Origin: Paratrimastix pyriformis
Taxonomy: Eukaryota > Preaxostyla > Paratrimastigidae
DNA length: 64,000 nt
Assembly: GCA_027972325.1 (NCBI GenBank)
Contig: JAPMOS010000010.1
Span: forward strand, 754,501 to 818,500
Direction: 5' to 3'
The position numbers and the translations under genes are program-made. Positions 36,063 to 47,717 of the stretch are shown here, piece after piece. The notes beneath the pieces were generated by a model. The model searched no databases, had not been told where the DNA came from, and saw only the letters and a program-made list of their open reading frames with translations. Position 1 is the stretch's first letter, and the number at the start of each line of letters is the position of its first letter.

Positions 36063-38212
36063 ATGGATGGTTCAGATGAACTTTTCTCGCATGGTTCAAC
36101 ACAACGGTTCGATGAAGTTGTCATGGCCGCAAATTGGAGAATTCAGCAGGCCAGTGAGAAGGCTGCAGCGTGCCCCTGGTCGGAGGAGACGTGAGTCCAA
36201 AGATTTGAACGCTGAAAAAGCTTTGGACGCAGTGAATATTCCCAATTGGGTTCAAGTCGCCTATTCGGATGAGCGAGCCTTTCCCCGCTGCTCGGAGGCG
36301 ACGATTAGATCTTGCGTCTCGCGACAGAAAAGCGTATGTGGCCATTGGGGATTTTCGAAATGACCAGCTCGAAGTCATTCGTGGGCAGCTTCTAATTGCT
36401 TCTTCACGTTCGTTCGATAATCAAATCTTCTCTCATTTTTCATACAGCAGGCGCCGAGTCGACCGATACCATCCATGTGCATACTTTTGACGGACAGACT
36501 GGGCTCATCCCACGCCATTTTGTCCATGAAGTCCCCGAACCTGATGATTCCACTCACGTTCGCCGTTTTGAGGTGAGCATCACTTTTCTGCATCCGTCGA
36601 TCTCAGCATATTTTAATAGGACTCTGAAATGTCGGCGACACCAGAATCTCGCCACTCCGATCTGATCTCATTGCTGATGCTGTGGTGCATCTCCTCGAAT
36701 GTCAACCCTTCTTCTTCATCCAATTCGCCTGCGCCTCCTCCTACTCCGAATCGCCCAACTGTGTCGTCTGGAGCGAATTTACCAGCCGCTCCGGCGGATC
36801 CTCAGCACGCAAGAATACCGCCCGGCACCCGTCTGCTTGACCCTCTTTCACGTTACCCACACTGGTTTCCCTGAGCCACCACAGTACCCCTCTCCCGGAT
36901 TCCGGCAGAGCTCGCAAATCCAGACCTTGTCTCCGACCCCGGGGCTGCCAGCGAACTCTTCCGAACGGTGGCCCTGGCCTGCCAGAACTTTCACAGCAGG
37001 GCCGTTCTGGCGCGGGACGGGGTGGCTCCCACCCTGGTTCGACTCCTCCAAGCCCCGGGTATCGTGGCCCATCCTGCGGCCTTGCAGCAGCTCCTTCGGG
37101 CGGTGGCCAATTTCGCCACGAGCGAGAGTCGATCTCTGATGCAGCAACCCAACGCCGTGTCCACCCTGATGAACTTGCTGGCCACCCGGTTCGAACCTTC
37201 CCCCGCCACCATTACCCCGGCAACAGCCACACCTGCTCTCTCCGCCTCCACCACCCCGGGGCCCATCGACATCCTACGCCAGCTGCTCCGGGTACTTGCG
37301 AATATCACCTCGGGTAACCGCGACGCCCAACTTGCCCTGTCCCGCGCCGGTGCGGCCGGCCCCTTCCTGCACCTGTTCCACTACCCCTGGGCCATCTCGG
37401 CACTCAGCTCGGAACTGGTCCAGGCGGCGCATAACATGATCGCCCACTGCGCCGAGTGCCGGCTTGCCTTCGGGCGGGCGGGCGCGCCCAAGGCACTCGG
37501 GCGGCTGCTGGACAACCTGGTGGAGCATCTCGGGCCAAACCCCGATGAGTCAGACGTCCTCAGGCGCTCCCTCCGGCTGCTCTCGGAGCTCATCGCCAAG
37601 GAGGCTGCCCCCAACCGGGCCCTGTTCGAGCAGGCCGGGGTGGCTATCCCCCTGGTGCGGCTGCTCACCACCCGGCCCCTGACCGCCTCGTCCCCCCATG
37701 CCAAGTACCTGCTCCACGCCCTGTCCAACTTGGGCTGTGAGGACGGCACCCGGCGGGAGCTCGACCAGGCGGGGGTGGCCGTACCCCTGGTTCGGCTGCT
37801 GGCCGACGCGGGCCTGACCCACCACCCCGTCCTGACCCCGCTCCTGTTCAAGTCGCTGTGCAACCTGTCCTGCAGCGCCGAGGGCGCGGAACACTTTGGG
37901 CGGGCGGGGGTCATCGCCCCGCTGGGCGACCTGCTGGCTGACCCCGAGGTGGCCGGCAACCCGGATGTGGCGGGGCCCCTGCTTGCCGCCTTGGGAAATC
38001 TCATCACGGACTCGCCGGTCAACCGGGCGGCCGTGCGCCGGGCCGGGCTGCTTGAATCTCTGGAGCGGTTGGTGCAGGATCCGCCCTCGAGTGAGGTCGG
38101 CATGCGGGCACTGGCGGCACTGCAGTCCTTACAGGTGACGGTGGTACCCCGGCTGGGGCTCGGGTTTCTCGATGAGGGCGAGGGCGAGGACGAAGACGAG
38201 GAGAGGCGATGA
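36063..38212 (+). CDS. SH3 plus armadillo-repeat protein, with a 17-nt microexon
   Basis: Six exons (36063-36190, 36233-36249, 36309-36407, 36448-36572, 36620-36851, 36909-38212) sum to 1905 nt, exactly 635 codons. This supports the model, including the 17-nt second exon. Residues about 50-115 form an SH3 domain (KAYVAIGDFRNDQLEVIRG ... TFDGQTGLIPRHFVHEV). A Ser/Pro-rich linker follows. From about residue 205 an ARM array runs to the acidic C-terminus (units such as ARDGVAPTLVRLLQAP, FEQAGVAIPLVRLLTT, LDQAGVAVPLVRLLAD, FGRAGVIAPLGDLLAD). The repeats are much more diverged than those at 4845-6308. Probably a scaffold protein; partners unknown. Confidence 0.85.
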
Positions 38213-38980
<768 letters not shown>

Positions 38981-39584
38981 TTACAGGGAGGAGATGATCA
39001 GCATGAGGCCCGAGCCCAGGAAGATGCCGATGTTGAGGACGAACGACTGCACAGACAATTAGGATGCGCGAGCAGAGAGCGTCCAGTGGGCGGAGAGCGG
39101 ATGATGAGAGGAATTCGGTTGGGTTCGGGTGATAATGATTGTACTGATGGCTGGGTGGTGATGACTGAGTGATGCTGAGTATGGCTGGGTGATGATGGCT
39201 GGGTGATGATGACTGGATGATGATGACTGGATGATGATGGCTGGATGATGATGGCTGGATGATGATGGCTGGATGATGATGATGACGATGCTGATGATGA
39301 CTGCTGATGCTGATGATGACTGCTGATGCTGATGCTGATGCTGATGCTGACGATGACGATTGGATGATGATGATTGGATGACGATGATTGGATGACGATG
39401 ATTGGATGATGATGATGACGACGACGCGGCGATGACGATGACTGGGATCTGACACAGACGTTGAAGGCGCCTGCACGGCCCTTGTGTTTCGGCTCGAGGC
39501 CCTCCGCAGCCCGCATCATGGTGATGGCTGCGCGGCCATGCAAAACACACAACCAACCAGCGGGATGATGATGATGATGATGAA

Positions 39585-39661
<77 letters not shown>

Positions 39662-40565
39662 CGACGACGACGACTGGATGATGATGATGATGATGACTAT
39701 GACCATGTTGACTCGCTGCAATCCCCGTCATATCCCTCATCCCGATCAGGAAGAAGGTACGTGCCCGATAAATCCCAGAGATGATGATGATGATGGTGAT
39801 GGTGATGGTGATGATTGATGATGACGATGACGGATGATGATGATGATTCCGCCCACAGCGGCCGCACCGTCCGACCTCGCGCAAACACCACACCAACAGC
39901 CACAATGGATACACGCACACACACACGCACAGACTCCCATTGAGGCCGTTGGACACCGCCATCAGGCCGACGATGACGAAGGCGGCCACGTCGGAGGCGA
40001 TCACGCGCGGGTTGACCGACAGCACAAGCAGCGGCACGAAGATCTAACGGCGGGATGAGTGTAGATGATGATGATGACTTGACTGATGATGACCATGATG
40101 ATGCTGATGATGCTGATGACCATGATGATGACCATGATGCTAATGATCTACCGACCAGACGCCCGATGGCCACGGCCAACAGATGATGATTGAATCGTGG
40201 TGATGATTGGACGATTGGATGGTGATGACGACTGGATGGTGATGACGACTGGATGATGATGACGACCGGATGATGATGACGACCGGATGATGATGACGAC
40301 CGGATGATGATGACGACCGGATGATGAGTGAATGAAGATGATGTTGGTGATGTTGGCTTGATCGACCGACCAGACGTCCGATGGCCACGGCCAAGCAGAT
40401 GGAGTCACGCTGGTAGGGCACCCAGAACGAGGGCACCAGCCGGCCCACGAAGTCGAGCAGGGCGAAGTCGAGGATGACAAGCACCGGCATCCAGCCGTCC
40501 TTCTGCAGCCAGGCTGCGATGGGCGGGATCTGCACACAGAGGGAGCCACGATGTGATGATGATGA

Positions 40566-40617
<52 letters not shown>

Positions 40618-40618
40618 C

Positions 40619-40650
<32 letters not shown>

Positions 40651-42451
40651 GTTGATTGATGATGATGATGATGATGATGATGGATCTGCACACAGCGTGA
40701 TGGGGAGGGTGAGGGGGAGGGTGATGATGATGATGCCCGCCAGGCCGCGATTGCTTCAAGGAAAACGCGCACCAAATCTTACGACGTGCATGCGCAGATG
40801 CGCACAGATGCATCGGCGTCGGCGTATATGTGTCTCTGTCGATGTGTCTGTCTGTGCGCATCTGTGCGCATCTGTGCGCCGACGCCGACACATAGACACC
40901 GACACCGACACCGACACAGACGCCGACAGACACGGACAGACGGACCGTGACACACCTGCTGGGGTAGATGGCCAGGGTGACAAAGAAGTGCAGGTCCAGA
41001 CACAGAGACACACGCACACACACACGGACGGACCGTGACACACATGCTGGGGTAGATGGCCAGGGTGACAAAGAAGTGCAGGTCCAGACACAGAGACACA
41101 CGCACACACACACGGACGGACCGTGACACACATGCTGGGGTAGATGGCCAGGGTGACGAAGAAGTTCAGGAAGACGGCCGTCGAGTAGTAGCCCATCGTG
41201 GGCAGCCAGCGCCAGGCGGGGCTCGCAAAGAGGCGCCCGCAGCAGCACTTGCAGTGCCGTGCCATGCCGCCCGTGCTGCAGACGTCGGGGGCGTGGGGGA
41301 GGACGGTGAGGAGACTGTGCCAACGGGGGTCCACCGACAGCAGGCAAGACGCACGTACCCCACGCCTGTCGCACGCCCCTTCCACACGGACCCGATCATC
41401 TTCAACTTGATCTCGATGGCATTCAGGTCCTCGGGCGCTGCCTCCTCGCCTGCAGGAACGCCCGCCGCCTGGACGAGCGGCTCGGTGTCGTCCAGCGGAA
41501 GACCCGAGGTTGGGTTGACTGTCATCGTCGGGTCGACAACGACTTCGGGAGCCGTCGACGGCGACGGGGTGGTGTATTTGACCTGGGGCGAATGAGACCA
41601 GCTCAGGAGTGGTGTGGGGTCAGAAGCAGACCTGGGACATGTAAAACTTGGAAAAGGGCAGGCAGCCCAGCATGAAGTAACCAACAATGCAGAGCAGGTT
41701 GATGAAGCCGGCAATGGCGAAATAAAGGACAGTGCTTGTCACCATACCTAGAACGGCAGTGTGACATCATGACAAAAGGCATCGATGGAAACAGACCACT
41801 CTCACCAGTGAGAGCCAGCTTTGTCAAAATACGAATAACAACGACCAAAAGGCCGACAACACCTTGCCCAAACTGGAGGGGAAGCTGGTGAATCATTCGC
41901 CGAGTTTGCGCCACCAGACCATCACAGCGCCCGTGTACACAGGCGGAAAGAGAGAAGAGAGGGAAAAAACAGTCGAGGTGACAATACCAGTGGCCAGGCC
42001 TATGAGACACTCGGTTAACAATGCTCGCAGCAGGCGAGATGCAGCAGACCCGAGATGAAAATGAGAGCCTGGACAAGCCAGAATGCGAGAGTCATTCGCT
42101 CCTTGACCTCTCCGACAAGGGCGACAAAAGGAGCGGCAATCAGAACGCCGACAAGGACGGCGAAAGAAGGCAGAAGGCGGATCCTGATGCTCATGCGGTC
42201 ACCGAAAAGAGTAATCAGGAGCATCATGGGCAAGACTACAGGAAATCAAAATCATCCAATACAATTCATGACAGACTGCCGGCATTGCTCACCACAGCCA
42301 CCCAGAACGAGTAGCGATCACCCACATATTTTTCAAAAAAATCATCGGCTGTGATGAATGAATTGAAGGCCGACAGAGAACCCACCCCCAGGATCATGAA
42401 AATCCAATACACCAGCTTGCCCTTGTCCTGAGGTGAATTCTTTCCCTCCAT
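38981..42451 (-). CDS. Equilibrative nucleoside transporter (SLC29/ENT family)
   Basis: Starts MEGKNSPQDKGKLVYWIFM with helix 1 GVGSLSAFNSFITADDFFEK, the N-terminal ENT signature. Later exons give FGDRMSIRIRLLPSFAVLVG (about 42190), QGVVGLLVVVIRILTKLAL (about 41850), a helix near 41740-41650, an acidic cytosolic loop (41585-41400) and ARHCKCCCGRLFASPAWRWL with STAVFLNFFVTLAIYPS (41280-41140). They continue with PPIAAWLQKDGWMPVLVILD (40530-40370), FVPLLVLSVNPRVIASDVAA (about 40040-39945), EGLEPKHKGRAGAFNV (about 39510-39460) and the last helix SFVLNIGIFLGSGLMLIISS ending at 38981. This is the 11-helix ENT order with the large central loop. It should carry nucleosides or nucleobases across a membrane. 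Introns are microsatellite-rich. Exact splice joints are approximate. Confidence 0.85.
39560..40660. repeat. ATG/GATGACGACC microsatellites in ENT introns
   Basis: (ATG)n arrays lie at 39565-39700 and 40555-40640. A 14-bp unit GGATGATGATGACGACC is repeated at about 40225-40330. Further degenerate GATGATG stretches occur at 39170-39430. Confidence 0.9.
40941..41160. repeat. 88-bp tandem repeat copying the end of an ENT exon
   Basis: CGGACCGTGACACAC recurs at 40941, 41029 and 41117, a period of 88 bp. Each unit contains GGGGTAGATGGCCAGGGTGA, the reverse of the exon end encoding FVTLAIYP. Only the unit nearest the exon (41117-41160) continues into true coding sequence. Confidence 0.9.
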
Positions 42452-42555
42452 CGTTTGGCAATGATAGCGGGATTCGCCAGCGCAATAATGACACTGTTTG
42501 ATTTCGCAGGAAGATAAACTTTGACAGGTTTACGCCTCGAAAGAGGACGCTGCGA
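42452..42555. promoter_or_regulatory. 104-bp head-to-head interval (ENT / FG-Cys protein)
   Basis: The two start codons at 42451 (minus) and 42556 (plus) face away from one another across this short interval. Confidence 0.4.
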
Positions 42556-43766
42556 ATGCAGCAAGGAACATCATCAAATTTCCCATTCGCCTCGCCGCAG
42601 CTCTTTGGCGGGGCTACCTCCTCGGCCTTCGGACCGTCCCCGTCGCTCTCGCCGCTGGCCGGTCCCTTTGGAACCTCATGCCCTTCACCATTCGGTGGTG
42701 TTCTTGGAGGCGCGTTCGCCTTTGGCGAATGTGAAACGGGGATCCCCTCGCTGGATTCATCGCTGGTCCCCGAAGATCCAATGACCACATCGACGACATA
42801 TCAAGACGACCAGACAATATCACCGCCGGAGTTCGTGCGTCCTCTGATCGTTGAAGAGGAGGGTGTGGCTGCCATGGTTCATGATTCTCCCACCCGTCCA
42901 CTCGCGCACCTTCGTCCGTCCCCCGTGAAGCAAACAGAGGCCAAACAGACACCCCCAACCGAACGCAACGTTCTCATGATGGGTTCCCATCAGGTTTGGC
43001 GGTTTGGCTCGGGTTCATCTTCATCCTTTTTTGGCAATCCGCGTAGCCATTGCCCACACTCCCAGCCCGTCGGTCTCTCTCAGCTGGCGGTGACCTTTGT
43101 CTGCCTCCCGTTGCTCTTTCTTCCGACTCACCCTCTCCCAGCTGCCACTCCGAAACGCCACGTCCGAACATCTTCTGTCTATCGGAAGATGGGTGGGCCT
43201 GGTCTCAAACGTGGAATTTTCTGTGCAAACCGTGAGTGTATCCAGGAGCTTCCACGCGACGGAAGCAAAACGCCGTATTGCTGTAGTCGCTGCCAAACAC
43301 GCGAGCAGAATTTGCGACAACGTCGGGTCCAAGTCAAGATGGACCTCGTTCGCCAGAAAATCGCATTTCTGACCTCGTTTCAGGTATGTTGCTCGTCTTC
43401 GCCACGAAATCCCTTCACTCCTTTTTCCATCACTCTCCTCCTGCTATCTACTCTCTCCCTCCCTCTCCACTCCCTCTCCACTCCCTCTCCACTCCCTCTC
43501 CACTCCCTCTCCACTCCCACCACTCCAACCCCTCCCACCCCTCCCACCTTCTCATTCCCACTCCCCTCCAGGCCACCGTTTTGCAGCGAACCCAGGAACA
43601 GCAACAGGCCGAGCAGATTCGCTCTCAACTTTCTGCCGTGCCCCGACCTGTTCTTGAACCCAGCAGTTCCCAGTCTCCGAGTGCCCCTTTCCCGCCCCCG
43701 ACGGCCACACAGCAGTACCTGTCTGAGTACGCGGTGGCCTCTCCCATGCCCCAACAACCACGGTGA
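42556..43766 (+). CDS. FG-rich protein with a four-cysteine zinc-finger-like motif
   Basis: Three exons: 42556-42979, about 43141-43383 and about 43572-43766. The N-terminus is rich in FG dipeptides spaced by Ser/Pro (SPQLFGGATSSAFGPSP and on), like nucleoporins. The middle exon has KRHVRTSSVYRKMGGPGLKR, then FCANREC ... PYCCSRC (C-x4-C-x(n)-CC-x2-C) followed by a basic helix (REQNLRQRRVQVKMDLVRQK). That layout suggests a zinc-stabilised nucleic-acid-binding domain. The tail is Gln/Pro-rich. I do not recognise the family; nuclear location is a guess from composition. Confidence 0.65.
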
Positions 43767-44467
43767 CGACTCTCGGATTGAGCGGTGTCCCCATCCCCCT
43801 TTCCATCTCCATCACCACCATTCTCCCCCTTCTCTCGCCGTAGCAAGACCATTACTCACCACGACGGATCGACTGATCTGATTTATTCGTTCCTTTCCAC
43901 TTCAACGGCAAACCCTCTTTGCTCTTTTCTCTTGTACAGTGCGCTGCTCCTTGTTTTTCCCGTTGATTCTCCTTCGCTTCGACTGTTTGATTGTTGTCTT
44001 AACCTTTGGGTCATTTGTTGTTGGTTTTTTCTCCCCACCCAGTGCGTTTCACTCCATGTCACTCCACTCCCATCTCCTGCTGGCCGTTCGTTCTCTTGTG
44101 GACAGGCGAGCACGAGAGGGTTTCTTGTTTCCGAGAGCGTTTCCTTCGTTTTGTGACGAATTTTTTTCGTTTCGCGTGTATTCTCCCCCCCCCCCCCCCC
44201 CGACCCTTACCTCCTCTACAGCCCTATCTTCAAGGGCGTTGTAAGGCAGGCAGGCGAAGAGGGACGAAAGCATGAAACGGACGGCTGTTGAGGAGACGAA
44301 CCGGGCTAGGAGGGGGAGGGGGGGGAGGGGAGGCCTCCTGCAGAGGTCGCCGGCGAAACGCCACCTCATTGGCGAGGTCTGTCGGGAGATTAAAACTGCA
44401 GGGCCTGATGATCGGGAGGGATGGAGACGGAGGGATGGAGCGGGGGGGGGGGGGGTGAGACGAGGCC
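43767..44467. other. Intergenic 700 bp between convergent genes, nothing recognised
   Basis: Pyrimidine-rich 3' flank with poly-C runs (44187-44202 and, on the other strand, 44441-44454). No domain or RNA gene visible. Confidence 0.6.
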
Positions 44468-45220
44468 TTACTTGCCATGTCTCTGGACGCATCCGCAGAA
44501 TCGAGTCATTGCCGACACAAAATCGGCCTCGCCGAATCGGTGCAATGGTGGGCAGGCAAGAATCTCACAGGAGCGCACCAGCCAGGGGGGCATGGCCTGC
44601 AGGGAGAGGCCGGGGCTGCCCAGGCAGAGGAGACACTCCATCTCAGGGGGACATTGGTCGGGCATTGCCGGCTGGAGGAAGGAGAAGAAGGAATCGGGGG
44701 TGATGGAAGCGGGGTCTTGTGTGGCTGTTGCCTGGGCACACTCTAACAAGCGAAAGTACGAGTGACGAGTGCTGATCAGGTGGACTTGACAGGGGTCACT
44801 GGAGGTGGTTGGTGTGGTTGTGATGGTGATATCTTCGGAAGACTCGATCTTCGATGGGACACCCTGCTCCGCCAAATGGTGGACAAGTTCGAGGTGATGC
44901 TCAAGAATCCAACCCGAGGCATCGTAGATGGTGAGAAACGGAATACCAAGCGAAACGCTGAACCGAATAATTGACTCAAGGGCAGCAATGCTGTTGGTGT
45001 TGGGTTTGCCGGACAGATCCATCGAAAGACCCATCCAACGTGGGATTTTCGGGCTGACACGAAGGTTGGCCCACCGGGTTTTCAGAAGATATGACGCGGC
45101 TGCTGTCCAGAGCAGGATGCAACAAAGGAAAGCCCCGACAATCAGAAAAATCCGTGCGGCAAGGAGAGGGACAGAGTCCAAGAGGGGCAGCAACGAAACG
45201 AGCCGGTCGAGCAGTTGCAT
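44468..45220 (-). CDS. NUS1: NUS1/NgBR-type cis-prenyltransferase subunit
   Basis: About 250 residues in one exon. I chose the ATG at 45220 (MQLLDRLVSLLPLL) because the longer frame from 45286 would run into the divergent FHIT start. One N-terminal membrane helix (ARIFLIVGAFLCCILLWTAA) is followed by the divergent cis-prenyltransferase fold (IPRWMGLSMDLSG, IIRFSVSLGIPFLTIYDASG) and the C-terminal block LSLQAMPPWLVRSCEIL ... AMTRFCGCVQRHGK. The RxG-type tail is the feature that completes the partner enzyme's active site in NUS1/NgBR. It works with a DHDDS/RER2-type subunit at the ER to make dolichol for glycosylation. Confidence 0.88.
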   Translation of the reverse strand: MQLLDRLVSLLPLLDSVPLLAARIFLIVGAFLCCILLWTAAASYLLKTRWANLRVSPKIPRWMGLSMDLSGKPNTNSIAALESIIRFSVSLGIPFLTIYDASGWILEHHLELVHHLAEQGVPSKIESSEDITITTTPTTSSDPCQVHLISTRHSYFRLLECAQATATQDPASITPDSFFSFLQPAMPDQCPPEMECLLCLGSPGLSLQAMPPWLVRSCEILACPPLHRFGEADFVSAMTRFCGCVQRHGK

Positions 45221-45267
45221 TGACCCCAGTTCACCAGCCTCTTCGCCGGGGAACACGCTGCCCCTCC
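45221..45267. promoter_or_regulatory. 47-bp head-to-head interval (NUS1 / FHIT)
   Basis: Two diverging start codons are only 47 bp apart, the shortest clear divergent gap in the window. Both promoters must overlap one another or reach into coding sequence. Confidence 0.45.
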
Positions 45268-45753
45268 ATGGCCTTTTTCGCGGCAATTCCGATTCCCGAG
45301 GAGCAGATTATCGTGAAAACCCGACTGTCCTTTGCATTCGTCAACTTGAAACCTGTGACCCCGGGCCATATGCTGGTGTCGCCCCTCCGCGTGGTCCACC
45401 GCTTCGCGGATCTGACCTGTGAGGAGACAGCAGATTTGATGAACCTTGCTCGTCAATTGGGTCCCATTCTCCAGACAGTGTTCCAGGCGACCTCGCTTAC
45501 TTTCAGCATCCAAGATGGAGTGGAGGCAGGACAAACAGTCCCGCATTGTCATGTCCATGTCATCCCGAGAAAGAAGGGTGACTTTGGTGGGGATCAGATC
45601 TATCAAGCGGTCTGTTCGCGACACATCGAAGGACCTCATTCTCCTTTCCAGATCGAAGCTGAGAGGAAACCCAGGTCACGCCAAGAGATGACCCTCGAGG
45701 CAGCCATGCTACGACCCCTCTGCAGCCAGATTGCTTCGCATCCCCTTTCTTGA
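45268..45753 (+). CDS. FHIT-type diadenosine triphosphate hydrolase (HIT family)
   Basis: A single exon of 161 residues starting MAFFAAIPIPEEQIIVKTRL. HIT signature VPHCHVHVIPRKKGDF (His-x-His-x-His), preceded by LVSPLRVVHRFADLTCEE and SIQDGVEAGQTVPH as in the FHIT branch. The length fits FHIT (about 150). Cleaves Ap3A to AMP and ADP. The ATG at 45268 matches the usual FHIT start. Confidence 0.9.
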   Translation: MAFFAAIPIPEEQIIVKTRLSFAFVNLKPVTPGHMLVSPLRVVHRFADLTCEETADLMNLARQLGPILQTVFQATSLTFSIQDGVEAGQTVPHCHVHVIPRKKGDFGGDQIYQAVCSRHIEGPHSPFQIEAERKPRSRQEMTLEAAMLRPLCSQIASHPLS

Positions 45754-45908
45754 CTTCCTGTTCGGAACCAGTCTCTTTTCCTTTCAGTCAGTCTTTCGTC
45801 CCCTCGCTGACGCGTCGGGAACAAGTCGCGTCCAAGTCCTCTTTCCTTCAGCGGCAAAACAACAACATCAAAGAACGTCAAAAAAGACGTCACAGGGGGA
45901 ACACCCAC

Positions 45909-47528
45909 TCACTCGAACGACAACAAATCCGGCTCGACGGTGCTGCTCTTCCGGACACCCGTCACGGTGAGTGCCCAGGTGATATCCTCAGGGCCGCCCG
46001 ACTGCCGACCCGTGAGTCCCACAGCGCCGATCCAACCCACTGGGCATGCCACATCATCCTCGGGGATGGATACCCCCGCTGCTTGACTGGCTGACCGGAC
46101 ATGGGTCGGGGCTGGGGAGGTGGAAGTCGCCGGCGTCGCGGAGGGAGCCGCACCAGACGCGGGCGGTGGAGACCCGGGCGCTGGTGAGGCGGTGGGCGAA
46201 GCGGCGCGAGATGGTAGGCTGGTGGCGGCGCGAGATGGCGAGCCCAGGTCAATGGGTGCGTTGGACCACAAGAAGGGCTGGCTGCGCGCCTGGTGGCTGG
46301 TGGTTGCCGCGGCTGATGCCAGGGTGTATTGGGGCATCAGCAACCGGCAAGCGCCCACCGATCGGGCGTCCACACGAACGCAGTGCGGTACACGCCAGGC
46401 CTCCAGAAGGCCGCGGTATGGCACGTAGATCACCAGCACCAGAACATCACGTTCCTCGCTGACCTGGACGGGGGCAGCGGCTGGGACCCCGGTGCCAGGC
46501 GCTTGGTCCAGGGCCAGGGTATATGTGTGGGTGGTGGTCAGCCACCCACACTGGGCATCTCGATAGCCCTTCCACATGTGGAGCAGGGTCCCCGTCTCGA
46601 CATCATGCAGCATCAGCCGGCCCATGCCCCCGCCGGCCACCAGCATGGTGCCACAGGGCGAGACGGAGAGCCAGGTGCATTCGCGCGGGGCGTCGCGGAG
46701 CAGCCGGGTCGGGTGGACATCGACCGGGGGACGGGAAGACTCGGGTGGGGGTTCGGGAGGCCCCGCTGGGACCGGGGTTGGAGCCGCCGGGCCGGCAAAG
46801 AAACTCCGGGCGAAGCTGAACACGGCCGAGGTGATCTTGGTGGCGACGGCAGTGGCTTGCTTGAGGGTCGACAGAACCGGGGTATCGGAAGCCTCAAAGG
46901 ACGCAAGAACCAGGCCATGACCCACGGCCAGGAGGTGGTACTGGGCGGAGGTGGGCGTGGGTGGGCGAAATGGGGCGAATCCGGCACAGATACAATCCAC
47001 GGGGGTTGAATCCACGCCCTCCAGTGACCACTTGCCGAAGGGCACGACAGAGGTGGCGGAGGAGCCGGCTCCGCCGGGGGAGGAAGCGGCCTGTGGTGTG
47101 GGGGAGGGTGATGCGGACAAACCCTCGGAGGTGATGTTGGATTTGAGAAGATTTCCCTCCAATCGAACAACAACGGCATCCGAGTAGAATAGCAGCAGAT
47201 GGGGGGTTGCGCATGGGATCCCCACGTGAACCCGGGTGATGGGTGCCTCATGATAGCATTCCTGAAAAACCATCTTGTGTGGTGGAGTCCCATGGAAAAT
47301 GCGTAACGTGCCGCTGCTATAGCCCAGAACGAGAAAATCGCGCGGCGGGTGACGACGCGAAGGTGATGCGGCCTGCGCCGGGGAAGAAGCGGGGGATGAG
47401 GAGAGGGAGGGTCGGGGCGCCTCACAGCAGAGGAAAAGGCAAGATGTGATCTGCTCACCGTCAGGGAGCAGGTTTGGGCTCTGAACCTGGGAGACAGCTG
47501 ATGCCTCAGTGTCCGTGATGGTGACCAC
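45909..47528 (-). CDS. RAB3GAP2-like (Rab3GAP regulatory subunit, N-terminal part)
   Basis: Open frame of about 539 residues. Diagnostic block near 46590-46540: HMWKGYRDAQCGWL, the WKGYRDAQ signature of the N-terminal beta-propeller of RAB3GAP2. It is preceded by CTWLSVSPCGTMLVAGGGMG and RLMLHDVETGTLL, and followed by DVLVLVIYVPYRGLLEAWRV. In animals it partners RAB3GAP1 to activate RAB18 at the ER. The frame ends DLLSFE after a Ser/Pro/Ala-rich tail. The large C-terminal half of the animal protein is not seen, so the protein is short. The true start is probably in an exon upstream (47540-47700), because an AG acceptor lies just before 47545. Confidence 0.75.
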   Translation of the reverse strand: MVTITDTEASAVSQVQSPNLLPDGEQITSCLFLCCEAPRPSLSSSPASSPAQAASPSRRHPPRDFLVLGYSSGTLRIFHGTPPHKMVFQECYHEAPITRVHVGIPCATPHLLLFYSDAVVVRLEGNLLKSNITSEGLSASPSPTPQAASSPGGAGSSATSVVPFGKWSLEGVDSTPVDCICAGFAPFRPPTPTSAQYHLLAVGHGLVLASFEASDTPVLSTLKQATAVATKITSAVFSFARSFFAGPAAPTPVPAGPPEPPPESSRPPVDVHPTRLLRDAPRECTWLSVSPCGTMLVAGGGMGRLMLHDVETGTLLHMWKGYRDAQCGWLTTTHTYTLALDQAPGTGVPAAAPVQVSEERDVLVLVIYVPYRGLLEAWRVPHCVRVDARSVGACRLLMPQYTLASAAATTSHQARSQPFLWSNAPIDLGSPSRAATSLPSRAASPTASPAPGSPPPASGAAPSATPATSTSPAPTHVRSASQAAGVSIPEDDVACPVGWIGAVGLTGRQSGGPEDITWALTVTGVRKSSTVEPDLLSFE

Positions 47529-47717
47529 TTGAGGATCTACGGGTGAAGCTGTGGTGAGGGAAACCGCAGGAAAAAAATTAGTTCGGACGTTTCTGGAGAG
47601 AAGAAACCCTCAAAAGTACTTTCCCATCGGAGGAAAGCGAGCAGAACATCACAAAGCTGAGACAGGTTTTGCCTGACTTGCTTCGGCTCTTTTGGCAGTC
47701 CGTGTCTGCACACAAAA

